DNA of 64,000 nucleotides from Thermodesulfobacterium thermophilum DSM 1276 (GCF_000421605.1 NZ_ATXI01000003.1:62001-126000), one strand, 5' to 3'; counted from the stretch's first letter, positions 44,675 to 53,530 are shown. Program-made: numbers and translations. Notes: generated by a model from the sequence alone, not told the origin.

Positions 44675-45615
44675 TTGCCTGTGTTTTTCCCGGACAAGGA
44701 TCTCAGTATATAGGAATGGGTAAAGAGTTTTACGAACATTTCGAATATGTCAAAGACCTCTTTATCAAAAGCGAAGAAGTCACCGGTCTTCCTGTAAGAA
44801 AATTATGTTTTGAAGGACCTATGGAAGAGCTTACCCAAACAGAAAACCTTCAAGTGTGTCTTACGGTGGTTAACATAGCTTGTTTTAATGTGCTTTTAAA
44901 TGAGGTTTTAGATGGAAATAAAAGTCTGATTTCTTTTGTAGCCGGGCATAGTCTGGGTGAATACAGCGCACTTTTTGCAGCTGAAGTTTTATCCCTGGAA
45001 GAGGTTCTTTCAGCAGTCAAACTAAGAGGTAAGGTTATGCAAGAAGCCGCTGAGAAAAATCCTTCTGGGATGTATGCCATCATCGGAATTAGCAAAGACG
45101 AGTTAGAAAAAATCATTCAACAGGTCAACGGGTTGATAGTCATTGCCAATTTTAACTCTCCTAAGCAGTTGGTGGTAAGTGGAGAAGTTTCTGCTTTAGA
45201 AGAATTAGCGAAAAAAGTCAAAGAATTAGGGGCTAAGGCTGTTAAACTTAAGGTAAATGCTGGTTTTCATAGTCCTTTCATGAAAGAAGCCGAGGATAAA
45301 CTTGCCTCTTATTTAGAATCTTTTTCCTGGAAAAATCCCAGAATACCTGTAGTAACTAATGTTTCTGGTAGAGCTGAAATCGAAGGGAAAAAACTTAAAG
45401 AACTTATGAAATCCCAGATTACTTCTTCTGTTAAATGGACAGACTGTGTTCAGTTTATGTTTCAGCAAGGAGTAAAAACTTTTATAGAAGTAGGTCCTAA
45501 AAAGGTTTTGTGTGGCCTTATAACTCAAACTTTAGAAAACCAGACTTTTAACTGTTTTAATCTGGAAAATTTAGAAACGTTACAAGCTTTAAAATTGGGT
45601 TTACAAAATACTTAA
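44671..45615 (+). CDS. fabD: Malonyl-CoA:ACP transacylase
   Basis: 314 residues, usual length. FPGQGSQYIGMG at the start, the nucleophile in GHSLGEYSAL near residue 91, the catalytic histidine in AGFHSPFM near residue 200 and EVGPKKVL near residue 280. It loads malonyl onto ACP for fatty-acid synthesis. Other fab genes are not adjacent. Confidence 0.94.
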   Translation: MIACVFPGQGSQYIGMGKEFYEHFEYVKDLFIKSEEVTGLPVRKLCFEGPMEELTQTENLQVCLTVVNIACFNVLLNEVLDGNKSLISFVAGHSLGEYSALFAAEVLSLEEVLSAVKLRGKVMQEAAEKNPSGMYAIIGISKDELEKIIQQVNGLIVIANFNSPKQLVVSGEVSALEELAKKVKELGAKAVKLKVNAGFHSPFMKEAEDKLASYLESFSWKNPRIPVVTNVSGRAEIEGKKLKELMKSQITSSVKWTDCVQFMFQQGVKTFIEVGPKKVLCGLITQTLENQTFNCFNLENLETLQALKLGLQNT

Positions 45616-45631
45616 TTGAATTATATTAAAA

Positions 45632-45651
45632 CCCTTATATGAAGATAAGGG
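45632..45651 (+). other. Stem-loop between fabD and korD
   Basis: CCCTTAT (45632-45638), 6-base loop, ATAAGGG (45645-45651): a perfect 7-bp stem. It is not followed by a T-run, so it is more likely an RNA-processing or stability element than an intrinsic terminator. Confidence 0.45.
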
Positions 45652-45689
45652 ACGAGTACACAAGTAAATCTTAATTAGGAGGTACGGAA

Positions 45690-45908
45690 ATTTTTAAGAT
45701 AAAGATAGACGAAAACAGATGTAAAGCCTGTGGTTTGTGTATACATTTTTGTCCTAAACAAGTATTAGCCTTTTCTGAAAAAAGAAATCTTCAGGGTTAT
45801 AAAATTGTTTATGCTAAAAACCCTGAAGCCTGTACTATGTGTGGTATTTGTTATCTTGTATGTCCAGATATAGTGTTTACAAAAGAGGATGAAAATGAAA
45901 AAGGATAA
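45690..45908 (+). CDS. korD: 2-oxoacid:ferredoxin oxidoreductase, ferredoxin-like delta subunit, with probable ATT start
   Basis: 72 residues. Two [4Fe-4S] motifs, CKACGLCIHFCP and CTMCGICYLVCP, identify the delta subunit that passes electrons to ferredoxin. The frame has no ATG, GTG or TTG before the first cluster. A strong AGGAGGT (45677-45683) is 6 bases before an in-frame ATT (45690); the only other near-cognate codon, ACG at 45684, abuts the ribosome site. ATT is therefore the likely start, as in infC. The 3' end overlaps korA. Confidence 0.85.
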   Translation: MFKIKIDENRCKACGLCIHFCPKQVLAFSEKRNLQGYKIVYAKNPEACTMCGICYLVCPDIVFTKEDENEKG

Positions 45909-46980
45909 AAAAATCTTAGCTAAGGGTGTTGAAGCTATTGTATTTGGAGCTTTAGAAGCGGAATGTAAATGTTATTTTGGATATCCGATAACCCCTCAAA
46001 ACGACATCCCAGAGCTTATGTCAAGAGAGCTACCTAAAAGAGGTGGGGTGTTTTTACAGGCTGAAAGTGAGCTTGCAGCCATCAACATGGTGCTTGGTGC
46101 CTGTGCTACTGGGGCTAGAGCAATGACCAGTTCTTCAAGCCCTGGTATTTCCCTTATGTGTGAATCTTTTTCTTATTTAGCGGCTCTTGAGCTTCCAGCG
46201 GTAGTTGTAAACGTAATGAGAGGTGGACCTGGTTTAGGAGGAATTGAAACCTCTCAGGGAGACTACTTTCAAGCAACTAAAGGTTCTGGGCATGGTGATT
46301 TTAGATTTTTGGTGTTAGCTCCTTCTAACGCTCAAGAAGCTTATGAACTTACTGCCAAAGCTTTTGAACTTGCAGAAAAATATAGAAACCCTGTGATGAT
46401 TCTTTCAGATGCTATTTTAGGTCAGATGAAAGAACCTCTTGTTTTAAAAAAGTTAAAAATAAAAAAGTACCCACCAGAGACTTGGGCTTTGACCGGAGCT
46501 AAAGGCAGAAATAGCAGATTTTTTAGAAGTCTTTTTTTAGATGCTGAAGAACTTAGACAACATAACTTAAAGCTGATGAAAAAATACCAAACCATGCAAA
46601 AAGAAATAAGATATGAGGCAAAAGTTGAAGAAGATACTGAGGTCTTAGTCGTTGCCTTTGGTTCTATGGCAAGATTGGCTAATGAGGCTATCGAGGATCT
46701 TAGGAATAAAGGTTATCAGGTAGGATATTTTAGGCCTATTACTTTATATCCTTTCCCTTATAAAACTCTGAAAGAAATAGTAACTAAGGCCAAAAAACCT
46801 CTTAAAATTTTAGTGCCTGAACAAAACTGTGGGCAGATGTTTGAGGATGTGAAACTGGCGGTAGAAGGAAAAGCAGAGGTAATTTCTTTACCTTATCCTC
46901 CGAGCGTAGTTCCTTTTCCAGAAGACCTTAAAAAGGAGATTAAAAAATGTCTAAACCCTTCCAAGTCCCGAAAAGTTTAA
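45895..46980 (+). CDS. korA: 2-oxoacid:ferredoxin oxidoreductase alpha subunit
   Basis: About 361 residues. The N-terminal pyrimidine-binding domain has FGYPITPQNDIPE and QAESELAAINMVLGA; the second domain includes VVAFGSMARLANEAIEDL. I chose ATG 45895 over 45889 because the GAGG at 45885-45888 is six bases before the former and adjacent to the latter. KorABCD oxidises 2-oxoglutarate (or a branched-chain oxoacid) to the acyl-CoA with ferredoxin, or runs in reverse in the reductive TCA cycle. Confidence 0.9.
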   Translation: MKKDKKILAKGVEAIVFGALEAECKCYFGYPITPQNDIPELMSRELPKRGGVFLQAESELAAINMVLGACATGARAMTSSSSPGISLMCESFSYLAALELPAVVVNVMRGGPGLGGIETSQGDYFQATKGSGHGDFRFLVLAPSNAQEAYELTAKAFELAEKYRNPVMILSDAILGQMKEPLVLKKLKIKKYPPETWALTGAKGRNSRFFRSLFLDAEELRQHNLKLMKKYQTMQKEIRYEAKVEEDTEVLVVAFGSMARLANEAIEDLRNKGYQVGYFRPITLYPFPYKTLKEIVTKAKKPLKILVPEQNCGQMFEDVKLAVEGKAEVISLPYPPSVVPFPEDLKKEIKKCLNPSKSRKV

Positions 46981-47705
46981 AGAAAACACCTTTTCATTAT
47001 TGTCCTGGTTGTCAACATGGCGTAGCTCATAGATTAGTATGTGAGGTAATAGACGAATTAGGTATCCAAGATAAAAGTCTTGCTATTTCTTCTATCGGAT
47101 GTTCTGTTTTTCTTTATTTTTATATAGATGTAGACATGACAGAAGCCCCTCATGGAAGAGCCTGTGCCGCAGCTACAGGAGCCAAAAGAGCAAGGCCAGA
47201 TTTAGTGGTGTTTACCTATCAGGGAGACGGAGATTTTGCTGCTATAGGTTTTAATGAAAGTTTTCAAGCAGCAGCAAGAGGAGAAAAAATCACCTCTATT
47301 ATGATTAACAACACTATCTACGGAATGACCGGAGGTCAAGCCTCTCCTACCACCCTCCCTGGACAAAAGACAACCACCACGCCAGCAGGAAGGGATCCAG
47401 AAACCTTTGGGTACCCTCCTAAGATAGCTGAGATTTTGGCTACCCTTGAAGGAGTTGCCTATTCAGCCAGAGTAGCCCTAAACTCTCCTAAAAGGATTGT
47501 AGAAGCTAAAAGAGCGATCAAAAATGCCTTTTTAGCTCAAATAAACAATTTAGGATTTGGGTTTGTAGAAATTCTTTCTACTTGTCCTATCAACTGGAAG
47601 ATGGACCCTGTATCTGCGGTTAAAGCTGTAGATAAAGTTATCGAATATTTTCCTTTAGGAATATTTAAAGATAAAGTAACTCCCTTTTTAAAAAATCAAA
47701 AATAA
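46947..47705 (+). CDS. korB: 2-oxoacid:ferredoxin oxidoreductase beta subunit
   Basis: 252 residues. It binds thiamine diphosphate through GDGDFAAIGFNE and the NTIYGMTGGQASPTT segment; CPGCQHG at the start carries cluster cysteines. ATG 46947 has AAAAGGAG upstream and overlaps the korA 3' end by 34 bases, so the overlap is real. Confidence 0.93.
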   Translation: MSKPFQVPKSLKKTPFHYCPGCQHGVAHRLVCEVIDELGIQDKSLAISSIGCSVFLYFYIDVDMTEAPHGRACAAATGAKRARPDLVVFTYQGDGDFAAIGFNESFQAAARGEKITSIMINNTIYGMTGGQASPTTLPGQKTTTTPAGRDPETFGYPPKIAEILATLEGVAYSARVALNSPKRIVEAKRAIKNAFLAQINNLGFGFVEILSTCPINWKMDPVSAVKAVDKVIEYFPLGIFKDKVTPFLKNQK

Positions 47706-47717
47706 GGAGAGAAGACC

Positions 47718-48290
47718 TTGAGGTTAGAACTTATCATAGCAGGTTTTGGAGGACAAGGAGTTCTTTTTACAGGAAATTTAATCGCTCAAGCCTCTATGCT
47801 TGCCGATTATCACGTAACCTACTTACCGGTATATGGTCCTGAAATGAGGGGAGGCACATGTAATTGTACTGTAATTATCTCAGACAATCCTATTGCCTCT
47901 CCTTTAGTTCTTAATCCTTCATTTTTGATCATACTCAATCTTCCTTCTTTTCTTAAGTTTATCCCAAGACTCAAAAACAAAGGCAGAGCTATCATTAATT
48001 CAGACTTAGTAAAACCTGAAGAAATTGACAACATAGAAGCCTTACAAAAAAAATATAAACTCTACTTTGTGCCAGTAAACTCTTTGGCTGAAAGTTTAGG
48101 GAAACAGATGTTAGCTAACATCTGTGCTTTAGGGGCTTTTTATAAGGTTTCTAAAATCTTTTCAAGACAAAATTTTGAAGAAGCTCTAAAATACATGCTT
48201 GGAGAAAGTAAAGCTCATCTTATCGAACCCAACTTAAAAGCCTTTGAGCTTGGTTCAAAGTATATAGAGGAACACTACCAGGTTAGATGA
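47718..48290 (+). CDS. korC: 2-oxoacid:ferredoxin oxidoreductase gamma subunit
   Basis: 190 residues. [17 protein letters not shown] at the N-terminus and [16 protein letters not shown] near residue 39 are typical of the gamma domain. Starts with TTG at 47718 after GGAGAGAAG. Overlaps dtd by 4 bases. Confidence 0.93.
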   Translation: MRLELIIAGFGGQGVLFTGNLIAQASMLADYHVTYLPVYGPEMRGGTCNCTVIISDNPIASPLVLNPSFLIILNLPSFLKFIPRLKNKGRAIINSDLVKPEEIDNIEALQKKYKLYFVPVNSLAESLGKQMLANICALGAFYKVSKIFSRQNFEEALKYMLGESKAHLIEPNLKAFELGSKYIEEHYQVR

Positions 48291-48739
48291 AGGCTGTTAT
48301 CCAACGGGTTAAAGAAGCTTCTGTTTCTGTAGACGGGAAAATTATCTCTCAAATCAACCAAGGGCTCTTGGTATTAGCCTGTGTAGAAAAAGGAGACGAT
48401 GAAAAAACTGTTGAGTGGATGGCAGATAAAATCGTCAATCTAAGAATTTTCCCAAACCCTGAAGGTAAGTTTAACCTCAGTTTAAAAGACATAAACGGTG
48501 AGGTATTATTGGTTTCAAACTTTACGATATGCGGACAACTTAAAAAAGGTACACGACCTTCTTTTCACTTAGCAGAAGACCCAGCCCAAGCTGAAGCTAT
48601 CCTGAAGAGTTTATCTGAAAAAATCAAACAAAAAGGAATAAACATAAAAGAAGGGGTATTTAAAGCCTACATGGACATTGCCTTAATCAACGATGGCCCT
48701 GTTACCATAATCTTAGAAAAATCTAACCTAAAATCTTAG
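48287..48739 (+). CDS. dtd: D-aminoacyl-tRNA deacylase
   Basis: 150 residues, normal length. [17 protein letters not shown] start, the VSNFTICGQLKKGTRPSF motif near residue 77 (SNFT in place of the commoner SQFT), and the cross-subunit Gly-Pro in NDGPVTI near residue 138. It removes D-amino acids (and glycine) from mischarged tRNA. Last gene of the kor unit. Confidence 0.93.
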   Translation: MKAVIQRVKEASVSVDGKIISQINQGLLVLACVEKGDDEKTVEWMADKIVNLRIFPNPEGKFNLSLKDINGEVLLVSNFTICGQLKKGTRPSFHLAEDPAQAEAILKSLSEKIKQKGINIKEGVFKAYMDIALINDGPVTIILEKSNLKS

Positions 48740-48875
48740 CTTCTATCAACCACATCTAATCCACTTTAACTTTTGAAGTATAGTTTTAATTTTACACTTA
48801 AATTGATTAAAAATTTAATAAACATCTTGATATCATACAATCAAATGATAAAATGATAGCATAATCATAAAATCA

Positions 48876-48925
48876 ACCTAAAAATAAAAGAAATGAAATT
48901 ACCTAAAAATAAAAGAAATGAAATT
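48876..48925. repeat. Perfect 25-bp tandem duplication covering the start of the NERD gene
   Basis: The 25 bases at 48876-48900 are repeated exactly at 48901-48925. Each copy contains ATG (48893 and 48918); only the second is in frame with the NERD protein because 25 is not a multiple of 3. A recent duplication by slippage is likely. Confidence 0.85.
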
Positions 48926-49661
48926 TTATATAATTACCTCACATTTAAAAGACCAGATTGAAGTAAACCAAAAGATTGTTGACAGGTATTTTTGGTACAT
49001 TTTACTTTCATTAACAGGTATCCCCATAGGAATATTTTTAGGTAATACTTTTTCTAACTTTACAATAACCTTTTTAATATGTTCTATTTCCATCTTATTA
49101 AGTCTTTTTTTCCTCTTAAAACGAAATATATTAGCAAACATAAAAAATATACATGAACATGGGTTTTTAGGAGAAAATCAATTAAAGGATTATCTTTTAA
49201 AAACCTTTAATGACGATTACACTGCATTTTTTGGAATTCCGTTAAACAATTTAGGAGATATCGATTGTTTTCTGGTAGGCCCCAAAGGGGCGTTTATCAT
49301 AGAAGCTAAAAATCATAAAGGATTTATCAGATATACCGAAGGAGGCTGGGATCATATTAAAGTTGGAAGGAAAGGAACAACCTACCGAGGGAATATAGGT
49401 AACATTTCAGCTCAGATTTCCAAACAGCTCAATCACATAAAACACGAAGTCCCAACTTTGTCAAACGTATACGTTCATAAAATTATCTGTTTTACCAACC
49501 CTGAGGTAGAACTGATAGTTGAAAAAGAACCAAAAAATTTAACGGTATGCAAATTGGAAAATCTTAAGGACTGCATATTAAACAGTAAAAGTCATTTGAA
49601 AGAAAACGAGGTTAAAAGAATAGTTGACGAGATAAAAAATTACTGTGGAATAGAAAAGTAA
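48918..49661 (+). CDS. NERD-domain membrane protein (nuclease-related)
   Basis: 247 residues. Two membrane helices (about 26-44 and 47-68) precede a NERD domain. The PD-(D/E)xK-like site is LGDIDCFLVGPKGAFIIEAK (residues about 112-131), with D and E-x-K in place. NERD proteins are found in plasmids, defence loci and stress genes; their action on nucleic acid is inferred. It lacks a Shine-Dalgarno and stands at the left edge of the accessory region, on the strand opposite to the secreted-protein genes. Confidence 0.8.
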   Translation: MKFYIITSHLKDQIEVNQKIVDRYFWYILLSLTGIPIGIFLGNTFSNFTITFLICSISILLSLFFLLKRNILANIKNIHEHGFLGENQLKDYLLKTFNDDYTAFFGIPLNNLGDIDCFLVGPKGAFIIEAKNHKGFIRYTEGGWDHIKVGRKGTTYRGNIGNISAQISKQLNHIKHEVPTLSNVYVHKIICFTNPEVELIVEKEPKNLTVCKLENLKDCILNSKSHLKENEVKRIVDEIKNYCGIEK

Positions 49662-49785
49662 AAACCGCGGGAGGGAGTGTTTATTTAATTATAATTTGGG
49701 TAAGAAGTCCCATCCTAAAATTAGCTATTTTTTTCTTTCAACCCTGAAAACCTCTATAAACCTCTCTATTTTTGTTTATTCGTAG
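49662..49785. other. Spacer between NERD gene and the secreted-protein operon
   Basis: 124 bases, convergent 3' ends. No convincing terminator hairpin was seen; a T-run at about 49727-49737 is the only terminator-like element on the plus strand. Confidence 0.4.
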
Positions 49786-50010
49786 CTAATTACATTTTTC
49801 TTCATATTGAGCGCAGACTTTATACAGCGCACATATTTGCCTGTCAGGAAAAACAGGATCTGGACGACAATCTCTTCTTTCTTCCCATTTAATACATACT
49901 TTTTCACACTTTTTGCCGTTAGAACCACTGGTTTTGTTGTACTGATTGTCCTCTGCCCAACCAAAGTTACTTACTAAAACAAAGGAAAGGATAAACAAAA
50001 AGTTTCTCAT
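49786..50010 (-). CDS. Small secreted six-cysteine protein, paralogue 1
   Basis: 74 residues. Signal peptide of about 19 residues ending GWA, then a mature chain of about 55. Cysteine pattern C-x3-C-x8-C-x11-C-x5-C-x6-C, with the shared CIKWEERRDC and CAQYEEKC pieces. Start ATG 50010 has a near-perfect AGGAGGTGAG site. Three more copies of this pattern lie at 52875, 53168 and 59211. Likely disulfide-bonded and exported. I know of no described family; function unknown. Confidence 0.8.
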   Translation of the reverse strand: MRNFLFILSFVLVSNFGWAEDNQYNKTSGSNGKKCEKVCIKWEERRDCRPDPVFPDRQICALYKVCAQYEEKCN

Positions 50011-50059
50011 AGCTCACCTCCTGCAAATTTTTTAATCACATACTTCCTAAGTTTTTTTT

Positions 50060-51652
50060 TTACTCTAATCCACCGATTTCTATCTCCTCGGGTGCCTCTA
50101 TAGAAAATTTAACCTTAAAGGTCTTCTTTTCTCCTGGATTTAATTTTAATTCCCACTGAATAATTCCATCTTCTCCTATCTTTGCCTCTCCTTCTTTTGG
50201 AAGCTCTCTAATAACTTTTATCTTTTCGTTCCTTGATACAGGAAACTGATCTTTGAGATTAATATTTATACCTGTCTTTTTGCCATTTGTTATGATTATT
50301 TCATACTCATAGTTTATTCTTTTTTCCTTAGAAAGTATGCCTGTGTATTCTGTAAATTTCTTCACAAGTTTTCTTTCGATTTTTATTGATTCATCTATTC
50401 CAAGGCTTAAATCCATATTCTCATCCGGAAGTATCTGTTTTCTTATATTTATTCTGTTCACAAATCTTCCATCTACAAATATATTTACAATTCCTGAAGT
50501 GATCGGATATGACAGAGGGTTTTTAAAACTTCCATTAAGATAGGCGTATGAAGAAAGTTTGGGTACTGCTGAGTAATTTAAAATGATATCACTTGTTGCT
50601 GTTGTTATTACTATAGAATGAGGTTTTCCGTCTGATGGAACAGTGAGCTTTTTTGGAAATATAAACGTGAAAGAGCTTACTTCTTCCCTTACCTCTGGCT
50701 CTGGCTCTTTTTCCTCAAGAAATTCTTCAGGGCTTATAGCTTTCGTTTTCAATTTTTTATAAACCACAGGAGGTCTTGGTGTATACACATCAATATACCA
50801 TGGATAAAGCTCTGGCAAGGGTCCGTGGTGAGGTTTTGCCGTTGAGATTTCTAACTCGACATTCTTCCAGTCTTCTTGAGCGTTCTGGGCTATCTCTGCA
50901 AGGTTTACAACATCAACTTTCTTTGTTTTACTATCTATTCTCAATTCGTATTTTGGTTTCCAGCCTGCATTTTCAACCATGTATGAAAGCTCAAGAGTTA
51001 ATTCTTTTGGACTGTTTGAAGTAAAAATAACAGTAACCACCTTGCTAAAATCACCAGATTTTCTTAACTGAGATAGTTCCTTTTCAATCATTGCCTTTTC
51101 TTCATTCAGTTTCTTTATTGTTTTTTCTAATTTTGATACCCTATCAAGTCTCTCTTTTAAACTTCTTTCAAGATATTTTGCAAAGCTTTCTACTTCTGCT
51201 TCATTAGTTTTTAAGTTTTGAGAAAAGGGTGTAGATTTTTTAATAAATTCAATAGATGTCTTTAAAATCTCAAGATCATCTTGATTTTTGGTTATTGTTT
51301 CTTCTAACTCTTCTATTTTTTTCTCCAGACTCTTTATCTTTCCCTGAATAACTTTCCTTAGATAAGTTTTTTCAATCTTTACATCAAGTATCTTTATGCC
51401 TTTCTCATCTTTCGTTGAAATATTAACTGATTCATCAACTAAGTCTCCTGGAAGATCATAAATATTTAAAACATTTTCTCCGACCTGAGCTTTAAATCTA
51501 AGTTCTTTTTTGACAATAGCACCCTGTGGGTAAATGATTACTTTTCTTATAGTTGCCTCAGGCGTAATCTCAGAAGAATTGGCTTTTACCATTGCTATTA
51601 ACAAAATCAGCCATGTCAGAAGTATTAAATGGAAAAATCTATCACCCTTCAT
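50060..51652 (-). CDS. Secreted coiled-coil protein, DUF4139/MuiA-like
   Basis: 530 residues. Signal peptide (about 1-25), a DUF4140-like beta domain (VIIYPQGAIVKKEL), a long coiled coil at about 105-205, then a beta-rich DUF4139 domain (LELSYMVENAGWKPKYELRI near residue 225 and EISTAKPHHGPLPELYPW near residue 275). The mucoidy-inhibitor A family has this plan; its biochemical role is unknown. It lies between the first Cys-rich gene and the membrane protein gene in one transcription direction. Confidence 0.78.
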   Translation of the reverse strand: MKGDRFFHLILLTWLILLIAMVKANSSEITPEATIRKVIIYPQGAIVKKELRFKAQVGENVLNIYDLPGDLVDESVNISTKDEKGIKILDVKIEKTYLRKVIQGKIKSLEKKIEELEETITKNQDDLEILKTSIEFIKKSTPFSQNLKTNEAEVESFAKYLERSLKERLDRVSKLEKTIKKLNEEKAMIEKELSQLRKSGDFSKVVTVIFTSNSPKELTLELSYMVENAGWKPKYELRIDSKTKKVDVVNLAEIAQNAQEDWKNVELEISTAKPHHGPLPELYPWYIDVYTPRPPVVYKKLKTKAISPEEFLEEKEPEPEVREEVSSFTFIFPKKLTVPSDGKPHSIVITTATSDIILNYSAVPKLSSYAYLNGSFKNPLSYPITSGIVNIFVDGRFVNRINIRKQILPDENMDLSLGIDESIKIERKLVKKFTEYTGILSKEKRINYEYEIIITNGKKTGININLKDQFPVSRNEKIKVIRELPKEGEAKIGEDGIIQWELKLNPGEKKTFKVKFSIEAPEEIEIGGLE

Positions 51653-51666
51653 AACAAACCTCCTCC

Positions 51667-52521
51667 TTAATGTCTCTCTTTCATCCGAAGGACAATAGAT
51701 TTAATCACCAAAAGCAGAATTAATGGTGGAGCAAACAATATATTTGATATTAAAAAGGGTATAAGCATTAAAGACGTGAGAGCATCTAAAGTGTGAGGAA
51801 TTTCATAAATGCCAGATATCTTTTTTAAGACTATAAAGCTTAACTTTATACCCAATATTACACCTGGAATCGTAGCAGTAATAAACCACATCCATGCTAA
51901 AATCTTTATTGCTTTTGTTAGTTTATCTACTTTGCCAGATTCTTTAATGTTAATCTTTTTAAGTCTTTTTCTTTCTTTTTCTAAAGTTAGTGTTTTTAGT
52001 TCACGACCTTCTCCGTGTTGAAGTTTTAGATCAACGGTCAGGACTATCCAGATTATGAAAAAGGCAATCTGTTCTGGAATATCGTTTTTTATTTCAAGGG
52101 TCCATTGTCTTAAGCTGAAAAGTGCTTTTATCTTGTGTATAAATCCTTCAGGCCATTTTCGTGGTTCTTTTTTTATCTTTCCTATTAGCTCACCATTTTC
52201 AAATATAGAGTCATTATTTTTAACAAAACCAATTTCTAATTTTATTTCTCTACCATCAAACTCTATGAAATAATTGTATCCTATCTGAAATCCATCCGGT
52301 CTCTTTACCTCATACACTGTGCCATCGGGACATTCCATCCATAAATTAATGTTAATATCTCCTCCTACAAGATATTTTGCCCCTTCAGAGGTTACTATGG
52401 TGTCGTAGTCTGAGGCACTTTGAGTTATCTGAGCCAATTTTGAACCATCCGGAGAAAGAACCTCATAGGTGCGAGAAAAGAAACTTCTTTTTATGGGAAT
52501 TATTCTGTAGAAACTTTTCAT
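51667..52521 (-). CDS. Unrecognised membrane protein with beta-rich N-domain
   Basis: 284 residues. No signal peptide. Residues 1-125 form a beta-rich cytosolic domain (YEVLSPDGSKLAQI, EVKRPDGFQIGYNYFIEF) that loosely resembles tubby/LURP-one-type domains. Membrane helices occur at about 147-165, 205-228 and 245-275. Overlap with none; 14 bases before the DUF4139 gene and 2 bases after the Pro-rich gene. It may be the membrane anchor of the secreted system, but that is inference. Confidence 0.55.
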   Translation of the reverse strand: MKSFYRIIPIKRSFFSRTYEVLSPDGSKLAQITQSASDYDTIVTSEGAKYLVGGDININLWMECPDGTVYEVKRPDGFQIGYNYFIEFDGREIKLEIGFVKNNDSIFENGELIGKIKKEPRKWPEGFIHKIKALFSLRQWTLEIKNDIPEQIAFFIIWIVLTVDLKLQHGEGRELKTLTLEKERKRLKKINIKESGKVDKLTKAIKILAWMWFITATIPGVILGIKLSFIVLKKISGIYEIPHTLDALTSLMLIPFLISNILFAPPLILLLVIKSIVLRMKERH

Positions 52522-52523
52522 AA

Positions 52524-52820
52524 CTAATCTTCAGGTTGTTCGTGATGAGGATTCACGGTATCAAAGGGTGGCACTGGAGGCTTAGGAAGTCTCTGTCTAT
52601 CTCTATCTTCTTGCTTATCTGGCTTAGGTCTAGGACGTTCACGATCCTTTTTGTCATGTTTGTCATAGGATTGATCTCTTTCAGGATTTTCAGGCAGAAT
52701 AGAACTTATAAAAATTTGACTATTGGTTGTAGTGTCTCGCACTTGACTGAAAGAAGCCTGTGACTGACCTCCTAAAAACAACCAGGCAATAATAAAAACA
52801 CACAGTATTGAATATTTCAT
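52524..52820 (-). CDS. Small secreted proline/charge-rich protein
   Basis: 98 residues. Signal peptide of about 22 residues (ending SQA), then a low-complexity chain rich in Asp, Lys, Arg and Pro (RERPRPKPDKQEDRDRQRLP), probably disordered. ATG 52820 is preceded by AGGAGGTGAG, the same ribosome site as other island genes. Not recognised. A surface linker or partner role is possible. Confidence 0.6.
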   Translation of the reverse strand: MKYSILCVFIIAWLFLGGQSQASFSQVRDTTTNSQIFISSILPENPERDQSYDKHDKKDRERPRPKPDKQEDRDRQRLPKPPVPPFDTVNPHHEQPED

Positions 52821-52874
52821 AACTCACCTCCTGGGTTTTTTAAATTATAATAACACTCTACTGACTAAACTTAT

Positions 52875-53129
52875 TTAAGGTCTACACACCTCTACATACT
52901 TAACACATTCTCTATATATAGTGCAAATTTGTTCTCCAGGACAACATGGATTGGATTTACACTCTTTCTTTGGAGGTCCATATTCAACACACACCTTTAC
53001 TATCTCTTCGCATTCCTTCTTAGACTCAGAAGTTTTGTTATCAGATTCCGAGGCAGACAAAATTCCATTACTAACAACTAAAATAAACGAGTTTACTAAA
53101 AGAAAAAATAAAAAAAGAAATTTTTTCAT
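52875..53129 (-). CDS. Small secreted six-cysteine protein, paralogue 2
   Basis: 84 residues from ATG 53129 (AGGAGGG seven bases upstream; an upstream ATG at 53159 lacks one). Signal peptide about 25 residues. Cysteine pattern C-x6-C-x9-C-x11-C-x5-C-x6-C, with an extra CC pair inside the x11 loop, so this is the most divergent copy. Shares CTIYREC and CVKYVEVC with paralogue 1. Confidence 0.75.
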   Translation of the reverse strand: MKKFLFLFFLLVNSFILVVSNGILSASESDNKTSESKKECEEIVKVCVEYGPPKKECKSNPCCPGEQICTIYRECVKYVEVCRP

Positions 53130-53167
53130 AACCTTCCCTCCTAAAGTATCAGACTTCATTCCAATTT

Positions 53168-53422
53168 TTATTCTGACTTTTTGTCTGATCCATTTTTATC
53201 GGACTTAAGCATCGGTTCCTTACATCTTTTTTCGTATCTTTTACATACAGTGCGAAGCTCACAAATCTTAGACTCACTATCAGGACCAACTATTTTACAC
53301 TCTTCCTTTGTTTCCCACTCTACACATTCTGTTTTACAGTCTACTTCTGCAACAACAATACTACTAAATAGTGTTAAAGTTATACAGAAAAACAAAACTT
53401 TAAGAAGAATCATTTTCATCAT
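53168..53422 (-). CDS. Small secreted six-cysteine protein, paralogue 3
   Basis: 84 residues from ATG 53422 (GGAGGTGAT directly upstream; 53419 is a second possible start). Signal peptide ends near VVA. Pattern C-x3-C-x8-C-x11-C-x5-C-x6-C: CKTECVEWETKEEC, KIVGPDSESKIC, CELRTVC, CKRYEKRC. The KIVGPDSE loop is shared with paralogue 4 at 59211, its closest relative. An acidic/basic tail (LKSDKNGSDKKSE) follows the last cysteine. Confidence 0.78.
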   Translation of the reverse strand: MMKMILLKVLFFCITLTLFSSIVVAEVDCKTECVEWETKEECKIVGPDSESKICELRTVCKRYEKRCKEPMLKSDKNGSDKKSE

Positions 53423-53530
53423 ATCACCTCCCAAATTTTTACTTTCTAAGTTTTTTACTTTAATCTCCTGATTTTCATTTCTTACAATAAGATTCAACTT
53501 ATCCTTTCTAAAGTATTAATTTAGTGTAAC

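Noticed and set aside
53181-53471. Plus-strand frame opposite the six-cysteine gene at 53168
   Set aside because: No ribosome site; the minus-strand gene has a signal peptide, conserved cysteines and strong Shine-Dalgarno.
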